NCBI RefSeq assembly: GCF_001517585.1
Contig: NZ_FBYC01000004.1
Coordinates: 744,001-808,000 of the forward strand
DNA: 64,000 nucleotides
Source: Roseibaca calidilacus
GTDB lineage: Bacteria; Pseudomonadota; Alphaproteobacteria; Rhodobacterales; Rhodobacteraceae
Direction of reading: 5' to 3'
Shown: positions 19,306-28,191 of the stretch, one piece after another
Layout of the letters: each line of letters begins with the position of its first letter
Position numbering within the stretch: the stretch's first letter is position 1
The notes under the pieces: generated by a model
Database searches by the model: none
Seen by the model: only the letters and a program-made list of their open reading frames with translations
What the model was told of the DNA's origin: nothing
Translations under genes and position numbers: made by a program

Positions 19306-19974
19306 TCAATCGCTTTGCATAAGTTCTGCCGCCAGCGCCCGCCCGATGGGTTTGCCGCGCGCCAAGGCATTGGCATCAAGCTGCGCGACCAGCCTTTGCG
19401 CGGCCGCCAGCGACCGTTCCATCCGGGGCAGCAGATAGGGAATCAGCCGCTCGGATATGACCACTTGCCGATCCGCGAACAGCTTGGCCAATACGGCGGC
19501 CAGCAGCGTGTCATCAGGCGCGGCGACGGCGACATGAGTGCAGGCACCCAGCCGCGAGGCAAGGTCGGGCAGGGTCACACCCCAATCGCGGGCGGGGGGG
19601 CGCGCGGCCATCACCACTTCGGCGTCATGCGCCTGCGCAAGGTTCAGCAAATGAAACAGCGCGGTTTGCCCGTCAGCGCTGTCGGCCACCTGCGCGGCAT
19701 TGTCCAGCCAGACCGCCCCTTGCGCGACTGCGCCGGGCAGATCGGCCCGGGCCAGCGCGGTGCCGTCCAGATGCACTGCATTGCGTGCCTCTGCCCAGAT
19801 ATGGCCCAGATGCGTTTTACCCGACCCCTCTGGCCCATGCAGCACCAAGCGACCGCCGGGCAAAGGCGCGCCCAGCAGCCCCAGCGCTGCCGCATTGCAA
19901 GCACTTGGCACGAAATCGGCCCGCCCCATGCGCGCGGGCAGAACCAGCGGCAGAGCGGCTTGCCGGGGCGTCAT
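19306..19974 (-). CDS. hdaA: DnaA-related regulator HdaA
   Basis: A 222-residue AAA+ protein related to DnaA domain III, of the Hda type that promotes regulatory inactivation of DnaA after replication starts. It has the Walker A GPEGSGKTHLGHIWAE, a weak Walker B AVWLDNAAQ, and the box VI/VII region LPDLASRLGA. No DNA-binding domain IV follows, which separates it from DnaA. The start overlaps the stop of the AI-2E-family permease as ATGA (19971-19974), an arrangement common in Rhodobacterales. Confidence 0.88.
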   Translation of the reverse strand: MTPRQAALPLVLPARMGRADFVPSACNAAALGLLGAPLPGGRLVLHGPEGSGKTHLGHIWAEARNAVHLDGTALARADLPGAVAQGAVWLDNAAQVADSADGQTALFHLLNLAQAHDAEVVMAARPPARDWGVTLPDLASRLGACTHVAVAAPDDTLLAAVLAKLFADRQVVISERLIPYLLPRMERSLAAAQRLVAQLDANALARGKPIGRALAAELMQSD

Positions 19975-21032
19975 TTCGGCTCTCCGCCTTTGCCATAAAG
20001 CTTGCTGTCCATGTATTGCGCCACGCCAAAGCGCACCAGCACCCCGATGCTGGCCGCCAGCGGCACTGCGATCAGCATGCCGGTAAAGCCCAAAAGCGCC
20101 CCAAAGGCCGAGACGGCGAACAAAAGCCAGACCGGGTGCAGCCGAACCGAATCTCCGACAATGCGCGGCACCAGCACATTTCCTTCCAGCATCTGCCCGA
20201 AAACGAACACCGCCAGCACCAGCCCGATTTCCAGCGGGCTGCCCCAGAACTGCCAAAGCCCGACGCCAATCGCCAACGCGCCCCCGATGATGGCGCCAAT
20301 ATAGGGGATGAAGGAAATCAGCCCCGCCGTGACGCCAATCGCCAGCCCGAATTGCAGCCCGATCAGGCCCAGCGCAGTCGCGTAATAGGCGGCAAGGATG
20401 AAACACACCGTCACCTGACCGCGCACGAACCCGGCGATGCTGGCGTCAATCTCTCCGGCCAGGTGGCGTAGCACCGGTGCGTGCTGGCGTGGCAGCAGGT
20501 CGTCAATCTGGCGCACAAGGCGTTCCCAATCCAGCAGAAGGTAAAAGGCCACGACCGGCGTGACCACCAGAAAGACCAGCGCGCCCACCAGCCCCGAAAC
20601 CGAACGCAGCACACCCTGCGCCAAGGCCGCACCCCGGTCGCGGATCGCCTCACCCAGCGATGACAGCGAATTGCGCAGCGTGTCTTCCAGTTGCGCGATA
20701 TCGGGAAAGCGTGCGGTCAGGAATTCTTGCAGGCGTGTCAATAGGTCCGGCGCGGTTTCGGAAAACTGCACCGCCTGAGTGACCACGGCCGGGATAATCA
20801 GCCCCCCGGCCAGCACCACCACGCCAAAGGCCAGCGCCATCAGCGCAGAGACCGCGGCGGTGCGCGGCACCCCCCTGTTTTGCAGCTTGGTCACAACCGG
20901 GTTCAGGAAATAGGCCATCGCCATGCCCGTGATGAAGGGCAACAGCACATCCCCCATCACCCATAACAGGGCAATAAAGACCAGCCCCGCAAGGCCCCAA
21001 TAGCGCAACTGTTGGTCTATCGGCATGGCCAC
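19971..21032 (-). CDS. AI-2E family (PerM-type) transporter
   Basis: A 353-residue integral membrane protein with about eight helices. It shows GDVLLPFITGMAMAYFLNPVVTKLQNRGVPRTAAV near the start and the family segment GLQFGLAIGVTAGLISFIPYIGAIIGG in the second half. Members export small metabolites or ions; the AI-2 name comes from E. coli TqsA and need not apply. The GTG at 21032 has AAGGGG 8 nt ahead and is chosen; an ATG at 21026 is also possible. It is coupled to hdaA by an ATGA overlap. Confidence 0.9.
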   Translation of the reverse strand: MAMPIDQQLRYWGLAGLVFIALLWVMGDVLLPFITGMAMAYFLNPVVTKLQNRGVPRTAAVSALMALAFGVVVLAGGLIIPAVVTQAVQFSETAPDLLTRLQEFLTARFPDIAQLEDTLRNSLSSLGEAIRDRGAALAQGVLRSVSGLVGALVFLVVTPVVAFYLLLDWERLVRQIDDLLPRQHAPVLRHLAGEIDASIAGFVRGQVTVCFILAAYYATALGLIGLQFGLAIGVTAGLISFIPYIGAIIGGALAIGVGLWQFWGSPLEIGLVLAVFVFGQMLEGNVLVPRIVGDSVRLHPVWLLFAVSAFGALLGFTGMLIAVPLAASIGVLVRFGVAQYMDSKLYGKGGEPK

Positions 21033-21044
21033 GGCGAATACCCC

Positions 21045-21467
21045 TTACACTGTCATGTGGCGCGCGCGTGCGCCGCGTTCGATGGCGGCGGCATGTAGCC
21101 GATCTATCCCCAGCTCATGGCGGATTTCTTCCAGCATGCGCAATTCGGGCTGCGCCAGCAACCCGTCGGCGGCGGCCACGTCGCAAGCCAGCGCATAGGC
21201 GGTTTCGTGCAGCACCTCTGGCAGGCTGTCGCGCACCAACCCGAACAGCGCATCCAGCCCGTCATCTTCCTCGAACAGTTCGAACACGGTCTGGGCCATG
21301 ACCCGGATGCGGTCGGAATCATACTCCGCAAAGATCGGCAGGTGGTTCACCAGCGTCTGGATGGCGACCAGTTCCGCGGTGCGAATGCTTTGGTCGGCGG
21401 CGGAAACCGCGATCATCACCGCGACAAGGCTGTCTTGCGGCGACATCGGGTGCGGAAGGGGGGGCAT
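21045..21467 (-). CDS. TerB-like tellurite-resistance-domain protein
   Basis: A 140-residue, largely helical, acidic protein, MPPLPHPMSPQDSLVAVMIAVSAADQSIRTAELVAIQTLV..., with AYALACDVAAADGLLAQPELRMLEEI. The repeated D/E-rich helices (SAADQSIRTAE, AAADGLLAQPE) are the metal-binding pattern of TerB/DjlA-N proteins. There is no ter operon here, so actual tellurite resistance is unlikely to be its job. It ends 12 bp before the AI-2E-family gene begins and may be cotranscribed. An upstream in-frame extension is rejected. Confidence 0.78.
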   Translation of the reverse strand: MPPLPHPMSPQDSLVAVMIAVSAADQSIRTAELVAIQTLVNHLPIFAEYDSDRIRVMAQTVFELFEEDDGLDALFGLVRDSLPEVLHETAYALACDVAAADGLLAQPELRMLEEIRHELGIDRLHAAAIERGARARHMTV

Positions 21468-21574
21468 ATCTTTGTCCTGTGTTATGCGTGCAGGTGCAGA
21501 ATATTGACGCGGGCGCGCCGCCGCAATAGGAACCAAGGCCAAACCAGCCCCCCCACACGGAAGTGACCAGACCC

Positions 21575-23194
21575 ATGTCCAGCCTGCGCGACGCTGCCCT
21601 GACCTCGAAAGCTTGGCCCTTCGAGGAAGCCCGGAAACTGGCCGCGCGCTACAAGGACGCGCCGCCGGAAAAGGGCTATGTGCTGTTTGAAACCGGCTAT
21701 GGCCCCTCTGGCCTGCCGCATATCGGCACGTTTGGAGAGGTCGCGCGCACAACCATGATCCGCCGCGCGTTTGAGGCGATCAGCGACATCCCGACCCGGA
21801 TGATCTGCTTTTCCGATGACATGGACGGTATGCGCAAGGTGCCCGACAACGTGCCCGACCCGAGCGCGCTGGCCGAACATCTGCAAAAACCGCTGACCGC
21901 GGTGCCCGACCCGTTCGGCACGCATGACAGTTTCGGCGCGCATAACAACGCCATGTTGCGCCGGTTTCTGGACACGTTCGGGTTTGATTACGAATTCATC
22001 TCGGCCACGGAATATTACGCATCCGGCCAGTTCGACCCGGTGTTGCTGCGCGCTGCCGAACGCTATGATGACCTTATGGCGGTCATGCTGAAATCCTTGC
22101 GCGAAGAACGTCAGCAAACCTATTCCATCTTCCTGCCCATCCATCCCGAAACCGGCCGCGTTCTGTATGTGCCGATGAAGCATGTCGATGGCGCGAAGGG
22201 TGAAATCACATTTGACGACGAGGACGGGCGCGAATGGACGCTGCCTGTGACCGGCGGCCATGTAAAACTGCAATGGAAGCCCGATTTCGGCGCACGCTGG
22301 GCCGGGCTTGGCGTGGATTTCGAGATGTATGGCAAGGACCACGCCGCCAACACGCCCATCTATGACCGGATTTGCGAGATCTTGGGCGGGCGCGCGCCCG
22401 AGCATTACATCTATGAATTGTTCCTCGATGAGCAGGGCGAGAAGATCAGCAAATCCAAGGGCAACGGGATCAGCATTGACGAATGGCTGACCTATGCCAG
22501 CACGGAATCGCTGTCGTATTACATGTTCCTGAAACCGCGCACCGCCAAGCGCCTGTCATGGGATGTGATCCCAAAAGCGGTGGATGAATATCACCAGCAA
22601 TTGCGCGCCTTTCCGGGGCAAGATGCCGATCAGCAAGCCGCGAACCCGGTCTGGCATATCCATGGCGGGCAGGTGCCCGCGTCTGGCATGGTGGTCAGTT
22701 TCTCGCTTTTGCTGAACCTTGCGTCGGTTGCCCGTGCGCAGGACAAGGACACGCTTTGGGGCTTTATCCGCCGCTACGCGCCCGAAGCCGCGCCAGACAC
22801 GCACCCGGACCTTGACCAAGCGGCCGGTTTTGCCGTGCGCTATTTCGCAGATTTCGTGGCCCCCACGCTAAAGCCCCGCGCCCCCGACGATGCCGAGCGC
22901 GCGGCACTGGTGGAATTGGCCGCAACGCTGAAAACCATGGCAGAGACGGGCGCAGTGCCCGAAGCCCATGCCGCCGAATATGACAGCTTTTCCGAAGAAC
23001 TGTTCATGTCGGTGGTGCGCGATACTGGCAAGGCGCATGGTTTCGACAACCTGCGCGCATGGTTCAAGGTGCTGTATGAGGTGCTTCTGGGGTCGGACCA
23101 GGGGCCGCGTTGGGGCAGCTTCATAGCACTCTACGGGTTGGCCGAAACCGTCGCTCTGATTGACCGCGCATTGGCGGGCGATCTGACCGCCTAG
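21575..23194 (+). CDS. lysS: Lysyl-tRNA synthetase, class I
   Basis: Charges tRNA-Lys. The 539-residue enzyme is of the class I (archaeal-type) fold found in alphaproteobacteria. The HIGH motif appears as [16 protein letters not shown] and the KMSKS motif as [29 protein letters not shown] is also family-typical. The ATG at 21575 is preferred over a GTG four codons upstream. Its stop (TAG 23192-23194) overlaps the stop of the convergent CHAD gene. Confidence 0.96.
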   Translation: MSSLRDAALTSKAWPFEEARKLAARYKDAPPEKGYVLFETGYGPSGLPHIGTFGEVARTTMIRRAFEAISDIPTRMICFSDDMDGMRKVPDNVPDPSALAEHLQKPLTAVPDPFGTHDSFGAHNNAMLRRFLDTFGFDYEFISATEYYASGQFDPVLLRAAERYDDLMAVMLKSLREERQQTYSIFLPIHPETGRVLYVPMKHVDGAKGEITFDDEDGREWTLPVTGGHVKLQWKPDFGARWAGLGVDFEMYGKDHAANTPIYDRICEILGGRAPEHYIYELFLDEQGEKISKSKGNGISIDEWLTYASTESLSYYMFLKPRTAKRLSWDVIPKAVDEYHQQLRAFPGQDADQQAANPVWHIHGGQVPASGMVVSFSLLLNLASVARAQDKDTLWGFIRRYAPEAAPDTHPDLDQAAGFAVRYFADFVAPTLKPRAPDDAERAALVELAATLKTMAETGAVPEAHAAEYDSFSEELFMSVVRDTGKAHGFDNLRAWFKVLYEVLLGSDQGPRWGSFIALYGLAETVALIDRALAGDLTA

Positions 23195-24066
23195 GCTTTG
23201 CGCCAAACCTGCCACGCTTTCGCCCAACCCTCTGTCGGGTTGGGCTGGGCATAGAGGGCATGGCCCATATGCAACGCCTGCCGCGCGAAACGGGCGCGCG
23301 CGGCAATCAGGTCCGGCTCCAGCCGCGCCAAGGCGGGGTCGTTTGTGCAGGTCGCGCGCAGAAATATGTGCAACACATCCAGATCGTTATGCGCACCCAA
23401 GGTGCGCGCAAGCCTGTCGACCTGAGCGATATGGCCGCGCAGCGCGGGCCGGTCGATTGGTTTGAAAAACCGCGCTTGATACCAATGCTGTTTTAGTCGC
23501 TTGCGCCAGGTGTGAAAGGCGGTTGCGTCCTCGCCCGCCATGCTGGCCGCGCAATAGGCGCGCTGGCCCTTGATCCATGTTCGTGCAAGGTTGCCCCAGA
23601 CAAGCGGTGCGGTCTTGCCATGGAGGCGTGCGCTTTGCGCGGCATCGGCGAAGTCTGCCATCATACCGGAAAATTCTTGCAGCGCCATGGGGTCGCTTGC
23701 AGAATTCCAGAGTTCAATCTCGTCCAGCACGGCCGCGCGCAGGCTGTCGAAATCGGCAGGGGCGCGGCGCCGCGCGGTCAGATCGTCGAAGGTGGTCAGC
23801 ATCACCTCGGCATCGCGGGCAGGGGCCAGACGGGCGGCGGCATCGCGAAGCTGCGCGTTCCAGTCTTTGGCCTCGTCCCACCCGCCGCGCAGCAGCCGCA
23901 ACAGCCCGCGACATTCCTTGGCGCGTTTTCGCAGCATAAACAGGCTGGCCGCGCTGCCATGTTGCGCGACCTCTGCACATGCCATGCTGGCGCGCGCGCT
24001 CAGCACTTGGCGCAGCGCGGGTTGCAGCTTTGGACGGTTGGACGGATAGGCCAGTTTCATCGTCAT
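23191..24066 (-). CDS. CHAD-domain protein
   Basis: A 291-residue helical protein with a CHAD domain (conserved histidine alpha-helical domain). Basic and histidine-bearing helices are visible: [40 protein letters not shown] and [22 protein letters not shown] domains bind inorganic polyphosphate, and a ppk gene lies 5 kb away, which fits. No CYTH/ygiF domain is fused. The start [13 protein letters not shown] at 24066 is chosen; a TTG six codons further up is possible. Confidence 0.88.
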   Translation of the reverse strand: MTMKLAYPSNRPKLQPALRQVLSARASMACAEVAQHGSAASLFMLRKRAKECRGLLRLLRGGWDEAKDWNAQLRDAAARLAPARDAEVMLTTFDDLTARRRAPADFDSLRAAVLDEIELWNSASDPMALQEFSGMMADFADAAQSARLHGKTAPLVWGNLARTWIKGQRAYCAASMAGEDATAFHTWRKRLKQHWYQARFFKPIDRPALRGHIAQVDRLARTLGAHNDLDVLHIFLRATCTNDPALARLEPDLIAARARFARQALHMGHALYAQPNPTEGWAKAWQVWRKA

Positions 24067-24199
24067 ATGCAGGGGTTGATCCAATCGGGGCAGCGTGCCG
24101 TGCGATTATGGCACGGGCAGGGCCGATCCATGGCCATGGCCTGAAACTGATCCGAACGCGCCCGCGTAGCGTAACCATCCAGACAAGAAAGGACATGCC

Positions 24200-24601
24200 A
24201 TGCGCTACGTGATTGCCCTGTTGCTTGCCATTTCCCTTGCGCCCGCTGGGTTGCGCGCCCAAGGCTCAGAGATACCCGATGTCATCCGCGACCAGATCAG
24301 CGCCTTTCAGGCCGATGATTTCACCGCCGCGTTTGACCATGCCAGCCCGACGATCAAGCGCCTGTTCGGCACGCCCGAGCGGTTTGGCCAGATGGTGCAA
24401 AGCGGCTACCCGATGGTCTATCGCCCCGCCGACGTGCAGATGCTGGACCTGCGCGAGATGGGCGCGGCCCGCATTCAGCGCGTGATGATCCGTGACGCGG
24501 AGGGGCGTCTGCATTTTCTAGACTACCAGATGATCCCGTCTGACGCAGGCTGGCAGATCGACGGCGTCCAGATCGTGCGCGACGGGCAGGTGGGCGCTTA
24601 A
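24200..24601 (+). CDS. Exported DUF4864 protein
   Basis: A 133-residue protein with signal peptide MRYVIALLLAISLAPAGLRAQ and a compact domain (VIRDQISAFQADDFTAAFDHASPTIKRLFGTPERFGQMVQSGYP). The motif and length match the DUF4864 group, which has an NTF2-like look. It probably acts in the periplasm; function unknown. AAGAAAGGA lies just ahead of the ATG. Its stop overlaps the stop of the convergent adenosyltransferase gene by 4 bp. Confidence 0.8.
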   Translation: MRYVIALLLAISLAPAGLRAQGSEIPDVIRDQISAFQADDFTAAFDHASPTIKRLFGTPERFGQMVQSGYPMVYRPADVQMLDLREMGAARIQRVMIRDAEGRLHFLDYQMIPSDAGWQIDGVQIVRDGQVGA

Positions 24602-25170
24602 CGGTTCGCGCCGGGCACCCACAGAATGTCGTCGGCGCCGTTATTGTTGACCACACGACCGGCGACGAAAAACCAGTCGGACAGCCGGTTCAGGTATTTC
24701 ACCGCCGACTCGTTGACGGATTCAATCGCCGCTAGTGCAATGGTTTCGCGTTCAGCGCGGCGCGCGACCGTGCGGCACAGGTGGAAATGCGCGGCCAAAG
24801 GCGTGCCACCGGGCAGGATGAAGCTGCGCAAGGGTTGCAGGTCTTTGTTCATCGCGTCGATCTCAGCTTCCAGCCGGTCGATCTGCGCCGGGATCATCCG
24901 CAAGGGGGTGTATTCTTCCTCTGCGTCGCGCTCCATATCGGGGCGGCACAGATCCGCGCCCAGATCGAACAGGTCGTTCTGAATGCGCGCCATGGCGGCG
25001 GCCATGTCGCCTGTCGCGTGCAGCCGCGCAAGGCCCATGACGGCGTTCAACTCATCGACCGTGCCATAAGCGGTCACGCGCTGCGAATGTTTGGCGACCC
25101 GCATGCCGTTGCCCAAAGCGGTTTCGCCCGCATCACCGGTGCGCGTGTAAATCTTGTTCAGAACAACCAT
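24598..25170 (-). CDS. Cob(I)yrinic acid a,c-diamide adenosyltransferase (PduO type)
   Basis: A 190-residue ATP:cob(I)alamin adenosyltransferase, making coenzyme B12 for enzymes such as methylmalonyl-CoA mutase. It has the N-terminal ATP site IYTRTGDAGETALGNGMRV, AYGTVDELNAVMG, and FILPGGTPLAAHFHLCRTVARRAERE with the conserved basic residues. Length is normal. It begins 1 bp after the upstream twin-helix gene's stop, so they share a transcript. With prpE in the same region it would serve a propionyl-CoA route, though the mutase is not in the window. Confidence 0.94.
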   Translation of the reverse strand: MVVLNKIYTRTGDAGETALGNGMRVAKHSQRVTAYGTVDELNAVMGLARLHATGDMAAAMARIQNDLFDLGADLCRPDMERDAEEEYTPLRMIPAQIDRLEAEIDAMNKDLQPLRSFILPGGTPLAAHFHLCRTVARRAERETIALAAIESVNESAVKYLNRLSDWFFVAGRVVNNNGADDILWVPGANR

Positions 25171-25171
25171 G

Positions 25172-25381
25172 TCAGGCCCCTTTTTGCCGGAAATAGACGA
25201 AGGCGACGATCAGCAGGACCGCGATGAACTGCGCGATCAGTCGGTAGCGCATCATGCGGTTGCCGTGTTTCTGGTTGAAGGCCCCACCGCGGCCGAAACC
25301 GCCAATGCCCACCACCAGAACGCCCAGCACCACAAGACAGGCCACCACCGCAGCTATGAATAACGGATCATTTGCGAACAT
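25172..25381 (-). CDS. Twin transmembrane helix small protein (HIG1-like)
   Basis: A 69-residue membrane protein: helix one FIAAVVACLVVLGVLVVGIGGF, a short loop GRGGAFNQKHGNRMMRYR, helix two LIAQFIAVLLIVAFVYF, then RQKGA. Two helices joined by a basic loop match the HIG_1_N / twin-TM small protein family, related to cytochrome oxidase supercomplex factors. The start at 25381 is the first ATG that gives this topology. It precedes the cobalamin adenosyltransferase with 1 bp between. Confidence 0.85.
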   Translation of the reverse strand: MFANDPLFIAAVVACLVVLGVLVVGIGGFGRGGAFNQKHGNRMMRYRLIAQFIAVLLIVAFVYFRQKGA

Positions 25382-25459
25382 GGCCAGTCCCCTGTCGTTG
25401 CGCCTTGCGCGCAACTTAATCTTATTGCCGCGCGTTGCGACCCCTAATTTCGCGTGGGG

Positions 25460-26284
25460 TTACAGCCGCTGCAAGATCATGTCCAGAACCCGCGTGGGCA
25501 GCACCCGGCGCAATGCCCCCAGCAGGTAGGTGGGTGTTGTGACCGGGTAGCGCGCGCGTGGGCGGCGCGCTTCCAGCGCGTGGATCAGTCGTTTCGTGAC
25601 CGCTTCGGGCGGCAGTTCAAAAACATCGGGGTCGCGCTTATCATATAGCCGCGCCAGCAGGCTGCCACGGTATTGCGCGGCGCGGGGGCTATTTTCCCAA
25701 TCGATCCACCGCTCGAAATGCGGGATCGAATTTTCCCGTATGCGCGAGGTGATCGGCCCCGGTTCGATCAGCGCGACATGAATGCCCGTGCCCGCCAATT
25801 CCAGACGCATCACGTCTGATAGCCCTTCCAGAGCGAATTTGCTGGCCACATAGGCACCGCGCCATTTCAGCGCCGCCAGCCCCAGCACTGACGAATTCTG
25901 CACAATCCGCCCATGCCCTTGCGCGCGCATCAGGGGCAGGACCGCGCGGGTCAGTTCGTGCCAGCCAAAGAGGTTGGTTTCGAACAGCGCGCGCAAGCCC
26001 TCGGTTGGCAGGTCTTCCACGGCGCCGGGCAGGGCGAAGGCACCGTTGTTGAACAGCGCATCCAGCCGCCCGCCGGTACGGTCCAGTGTTTGCGCCAGTG
26101 CCGCGTGAATGCTGGCCGTGTCGGTCAGGTCCAGCGGAAAGCTGTCCAACCCCTCGGCGCAAAGCCGCGCGCAATCGTCGGGCTTGCGGCAGGTGGCCAG
26201 CACCTGCCAGCCGCGCGCGGCCAGCGCATGGGCGGCATGATGGCCAATGCCGGAACTGCACCCGGTAATCAGAACGCTGCGCAT
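25460..26284 (-). CDS. Short-chain dehydrogenase/reductase
   Basis: A 274-residue classical SDR. The Rossmann motif GCSSGIG is at residues 8-14, NNGAFA appears where NNAG is usual, and the active-site Ser is in QNSSVLGLAALKWRGAYVASKFALEGLSDVMRLEL with Tyr/Lys as YVASK. EPGPITSRI follows. NAD(P)H-dependent; substrate unknown. The start MRSVLITGCSSG at 26284 is chosen. It ends the group transcribed from the Hpt/response-regulator side, with 8 bp between it and the regulator stop. Confidence 0.9.
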   Translation of the reverse strand: MRSVLITGCSSGIGHHAAHALAARGWQVLATCRKPDDCARLCAEGLDSFPLDLTDTASIHAALAQTLDRTGGRLDALFNNGAFALPGAVEDLPTEGLRALFETNLFGWHELTRAVLPLMRAQGHGRIVQNSSVLGLAALKWRGAYVASKFALEGLSDVMRLELAGTGIHVALIEPGPITSRIRENSIPHFERWIDWENSPRAAQYRGSLLARLYDKRDPDVFELPPEAVTKRLIHALEARRPRARYPVTTPTYLLGALRRVLPTRVLDMILQRL

Positions 26285-26292
26285 GCGCGGGC

Positions 26293-27684
26293 CTATGCCT
26301 TGTCCCATTGCTCGCGCTTGCGGTAGATGGTCGAAGGCGCGATGTCCAGTTCGCGCGCGGCGCGCGGCACAGATCCGCCATGGCGCGAAATGGCCGCCGT
26401 GATCGCGCGCTCTTCGATCTGGGCCATGGTCAACCCGGCGAACGGGTCTGCGTTCGGCTGAGTGGGGGGCACTTGGTTCGGGTCCGGCAGATTGGCCAGA
26501 TTATGCGGCAGCATTGCCCGGGTCACGACCTCTCCATCATGCAAAACGACGGCATGACGCAGGACATTTATCAACTCGCGCACATTTCCGTGCCATGGCA
26601 GGGTCAGGAACAGGTCCAGCACATCGGGGCTGAAGCGGGAAAAGCGCTTGCCTTCTTCCGCGGCAATCTGGGCCAGGTAATATTGCGCCAACATGTGAAT
26701 ATCGGTGCCGCGCGCGCGCAGCGGCGGCATGGTCAACGGAATGACGAACAGCCGGTAATACAGATCCTCGCGCAGGCGACCGGCGCGCATGTCTTCGGTC
26801 GGGTCGCGGCTGGCGGTGCACACAAGGCGCACATCGACCTTGATCTGGCGTGTGTCGCCGACCGGCGCAAAGCTGGAGCGTTGCAGAAACCGCAAGAACG
26901 CGGCTTGCAGATCGCGATTCATGTCCTGAATGTTTTGTACAAACAGTGTGCCGCCATCGGCTTGCGCAATCGCACCGGCGCGGGTTTGGGCCTGCGCAGA
27001 ACCGCGCCCGGATTTGGGCGCGCTTTGCCCGAACAGTTCGATCTCCAGCATCTCTGGGTCGGCCGCAGCACAATTGAGCGTGACAAAACGCTGCGCCGCG
27101 CGGTCCGATTTCAGATGCACGGCGCGCGCGCACAGCTCTTTGCCGGTGCCGCTTTCGCCCAAGATGAACACTGGCGCGGTTGATGCGGCCACTGCCGCGA
27201 TCCGGTTATGGACCTCTTGCATCGCGGCCGATTGGCCCATGAATGCACGGTCCAGCGCGTCCCCACGCCCGGCAGAGTCAACGGTCAGGCTGACCTCTTC
27301 GCGCAATTCCGCAAAGGCGCTGGCAACCGCCCCGATCATGCGGATATCGCCCAGCGGCTTGACAAGGAAATCATGCGCGCCTTCGCGCGTCGCTTCTATT
27401 GCGTTATTGACCGACCCGTTGGCGGTGATGACGATGATGCGCGTTTCGGGCTGCAATTCCAGCATTTCGCGCATGACCATCAGCCCATCGGCATCGGGCA
27501 GCATAAGGTCCAGCAACACCACCCGTGGCCGGTGCTCGGCAAAGGTTGCAAGGGCTTCGGCACCGCTGGCGGCCAGCATCGGTTTGTAGCCTGCCTTGCG
27601 CAACACCGTGGCATACAGCATCTGCAAAGATGGCGTGTCCTCTACCAGAAGCAGGCCATGCGCCTTGGTATCTTGCTGCGGCAT
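26293..27684 (-). CDS. NtrC-like response regulator with degenerate AAA+ domain
   Basis: A 463-residue protein with three parts: a receiver domain (residues ~10-125; phospho-Asp59 in LLDLMLPDADG, Lys109 in VKPLG), an NtrC-type AAA+ domain (~150-390) and a Fis-type helix-turn-helix (~425-463; VPRAARELDIAPSTIYRKR). Walker A is intact (GESGTGKE, 176-183), as are RLREDLYYRL and GNVREL. The sigma-54 contact loop GAFTGA is missing (SAPKSGRGSAQAQTRAGAI occupies it), and Walker B, normally LFLDEI, reads LFVQNI with both acids lost. It therefore probably cannot drive sigma-54 open-complex formation. The start overlaps the Hpt stop as TGATG. Confidence 0.9.
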   Translation of the reverse strand: MPQQDTKAHGLLLVEDTPSLQMLYATVLRKAGYKPMLAASGAEALATFAEHRPRVVLLDLMLPDADGLMVMREMLELQPETRIIVITANGSVNNAIEATREGAHDFLVKPLGDIRMIGAVASAFAELREEVSLTVDSAGRGDALDRAFMGQSAAMQEVHNRIAAVAASTAPVFILGESGTGKELCARAVHLKSDRAAQRFVTLNCAAADPEMLEIELFGQSAPKSGRGSAQAQTRAGAIAQADGGTLFVQNIQDMNRDLQAAFLRFLQRSSFAPVGDTRQIKVDVRLVCTASRDPTEDMRAGRLREDLYYRLFVIPLTMPPLRARGTDIHMLAQYYLAQIAAEEGKRFSRFSPDVLDLFLTLPWHGNVRELINVLRHAVVLHDGEVVTRAMLPHNLANLPDPNQVPPTQPNADPFAGLTMAQIEERAITAAISRHGGSVPRAARELDIAPSTIYRKREQWDKA

Positions 27685-28064
27685 CAATCGCCCGCCGCCA
27701 GCGCGGCCAGTGTCGCCCCGGCCTGTTGGGTTTGCGCTTCCAGCATTGGCAGCAAGACAGCCAGCGCCGTGCGGTCGTGCACGGTGCAGGCCTGTTCGGC
27801 CTGTTCGGCAGTGTCTGCAAGGCTGTCCGCCCCCAATGTGACGGACAAACCCTTGACCTCATGCGCGGTCTTGCGCAAAGCGTTCATGTCGCGTGACGGT
27901 TCCGAACTTGCCAGTGCAGCCGTCAAGACATCGCGACACCGCGCAAGGTCCATTTGGACCTGTGCCAAAAGCACATCCCGCAGCTCCGGGCCCCCCATGT
28001 CAAGAAACTCTGACAATTTTACCGGGTCAAATGACCCCGTTTCTGTTGCAATCCTGCCGGACAC
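27684..28064 (-). CDS. Hpt-domain phosphotransfer protein
   Basis: A 126-residue, mainly helical histidine phosphotransfer protein. The predicted phospho-accepting His68 lies in RKTAHEVKGLSVTLGA, the HxxKG core of Hpt domains. The N-terminal FDPVKLSEFLDMGGPELRDVLL helix is typical. The start is GTG. The stop shares a base with the following regulator's ATG (TGATG at 27682-27686), so the pair should form one phosphorelay, in the manner of LuxU/LuxO. The sensor kinase that feeds it is not in the window. Confidence 0.9.
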   Translation of the reverse strand: MSGRIATETGSFDPVKLSEFLDMGGPELRDVLLAQVQMDLARCRDVLTAALASSEPSRDMNALRKTAHEVKGLSVTLGADSLADTAEQAEQACTVHDRTALAVLLPMLEAQTQQAGATLAALAAGD

Positions 28065-28191
28065 CAGTACACCGCTTCATTGCCAAGGCTGAAACTCATC
28101 TGCTTCAGCCTAGTCCGAAGCCGGTTCCGACAACAAGAGGTTTAAGTGCCCTAGCGGGAATTTGGGCGCGTATTTAATCCCTGCGGTTGTG

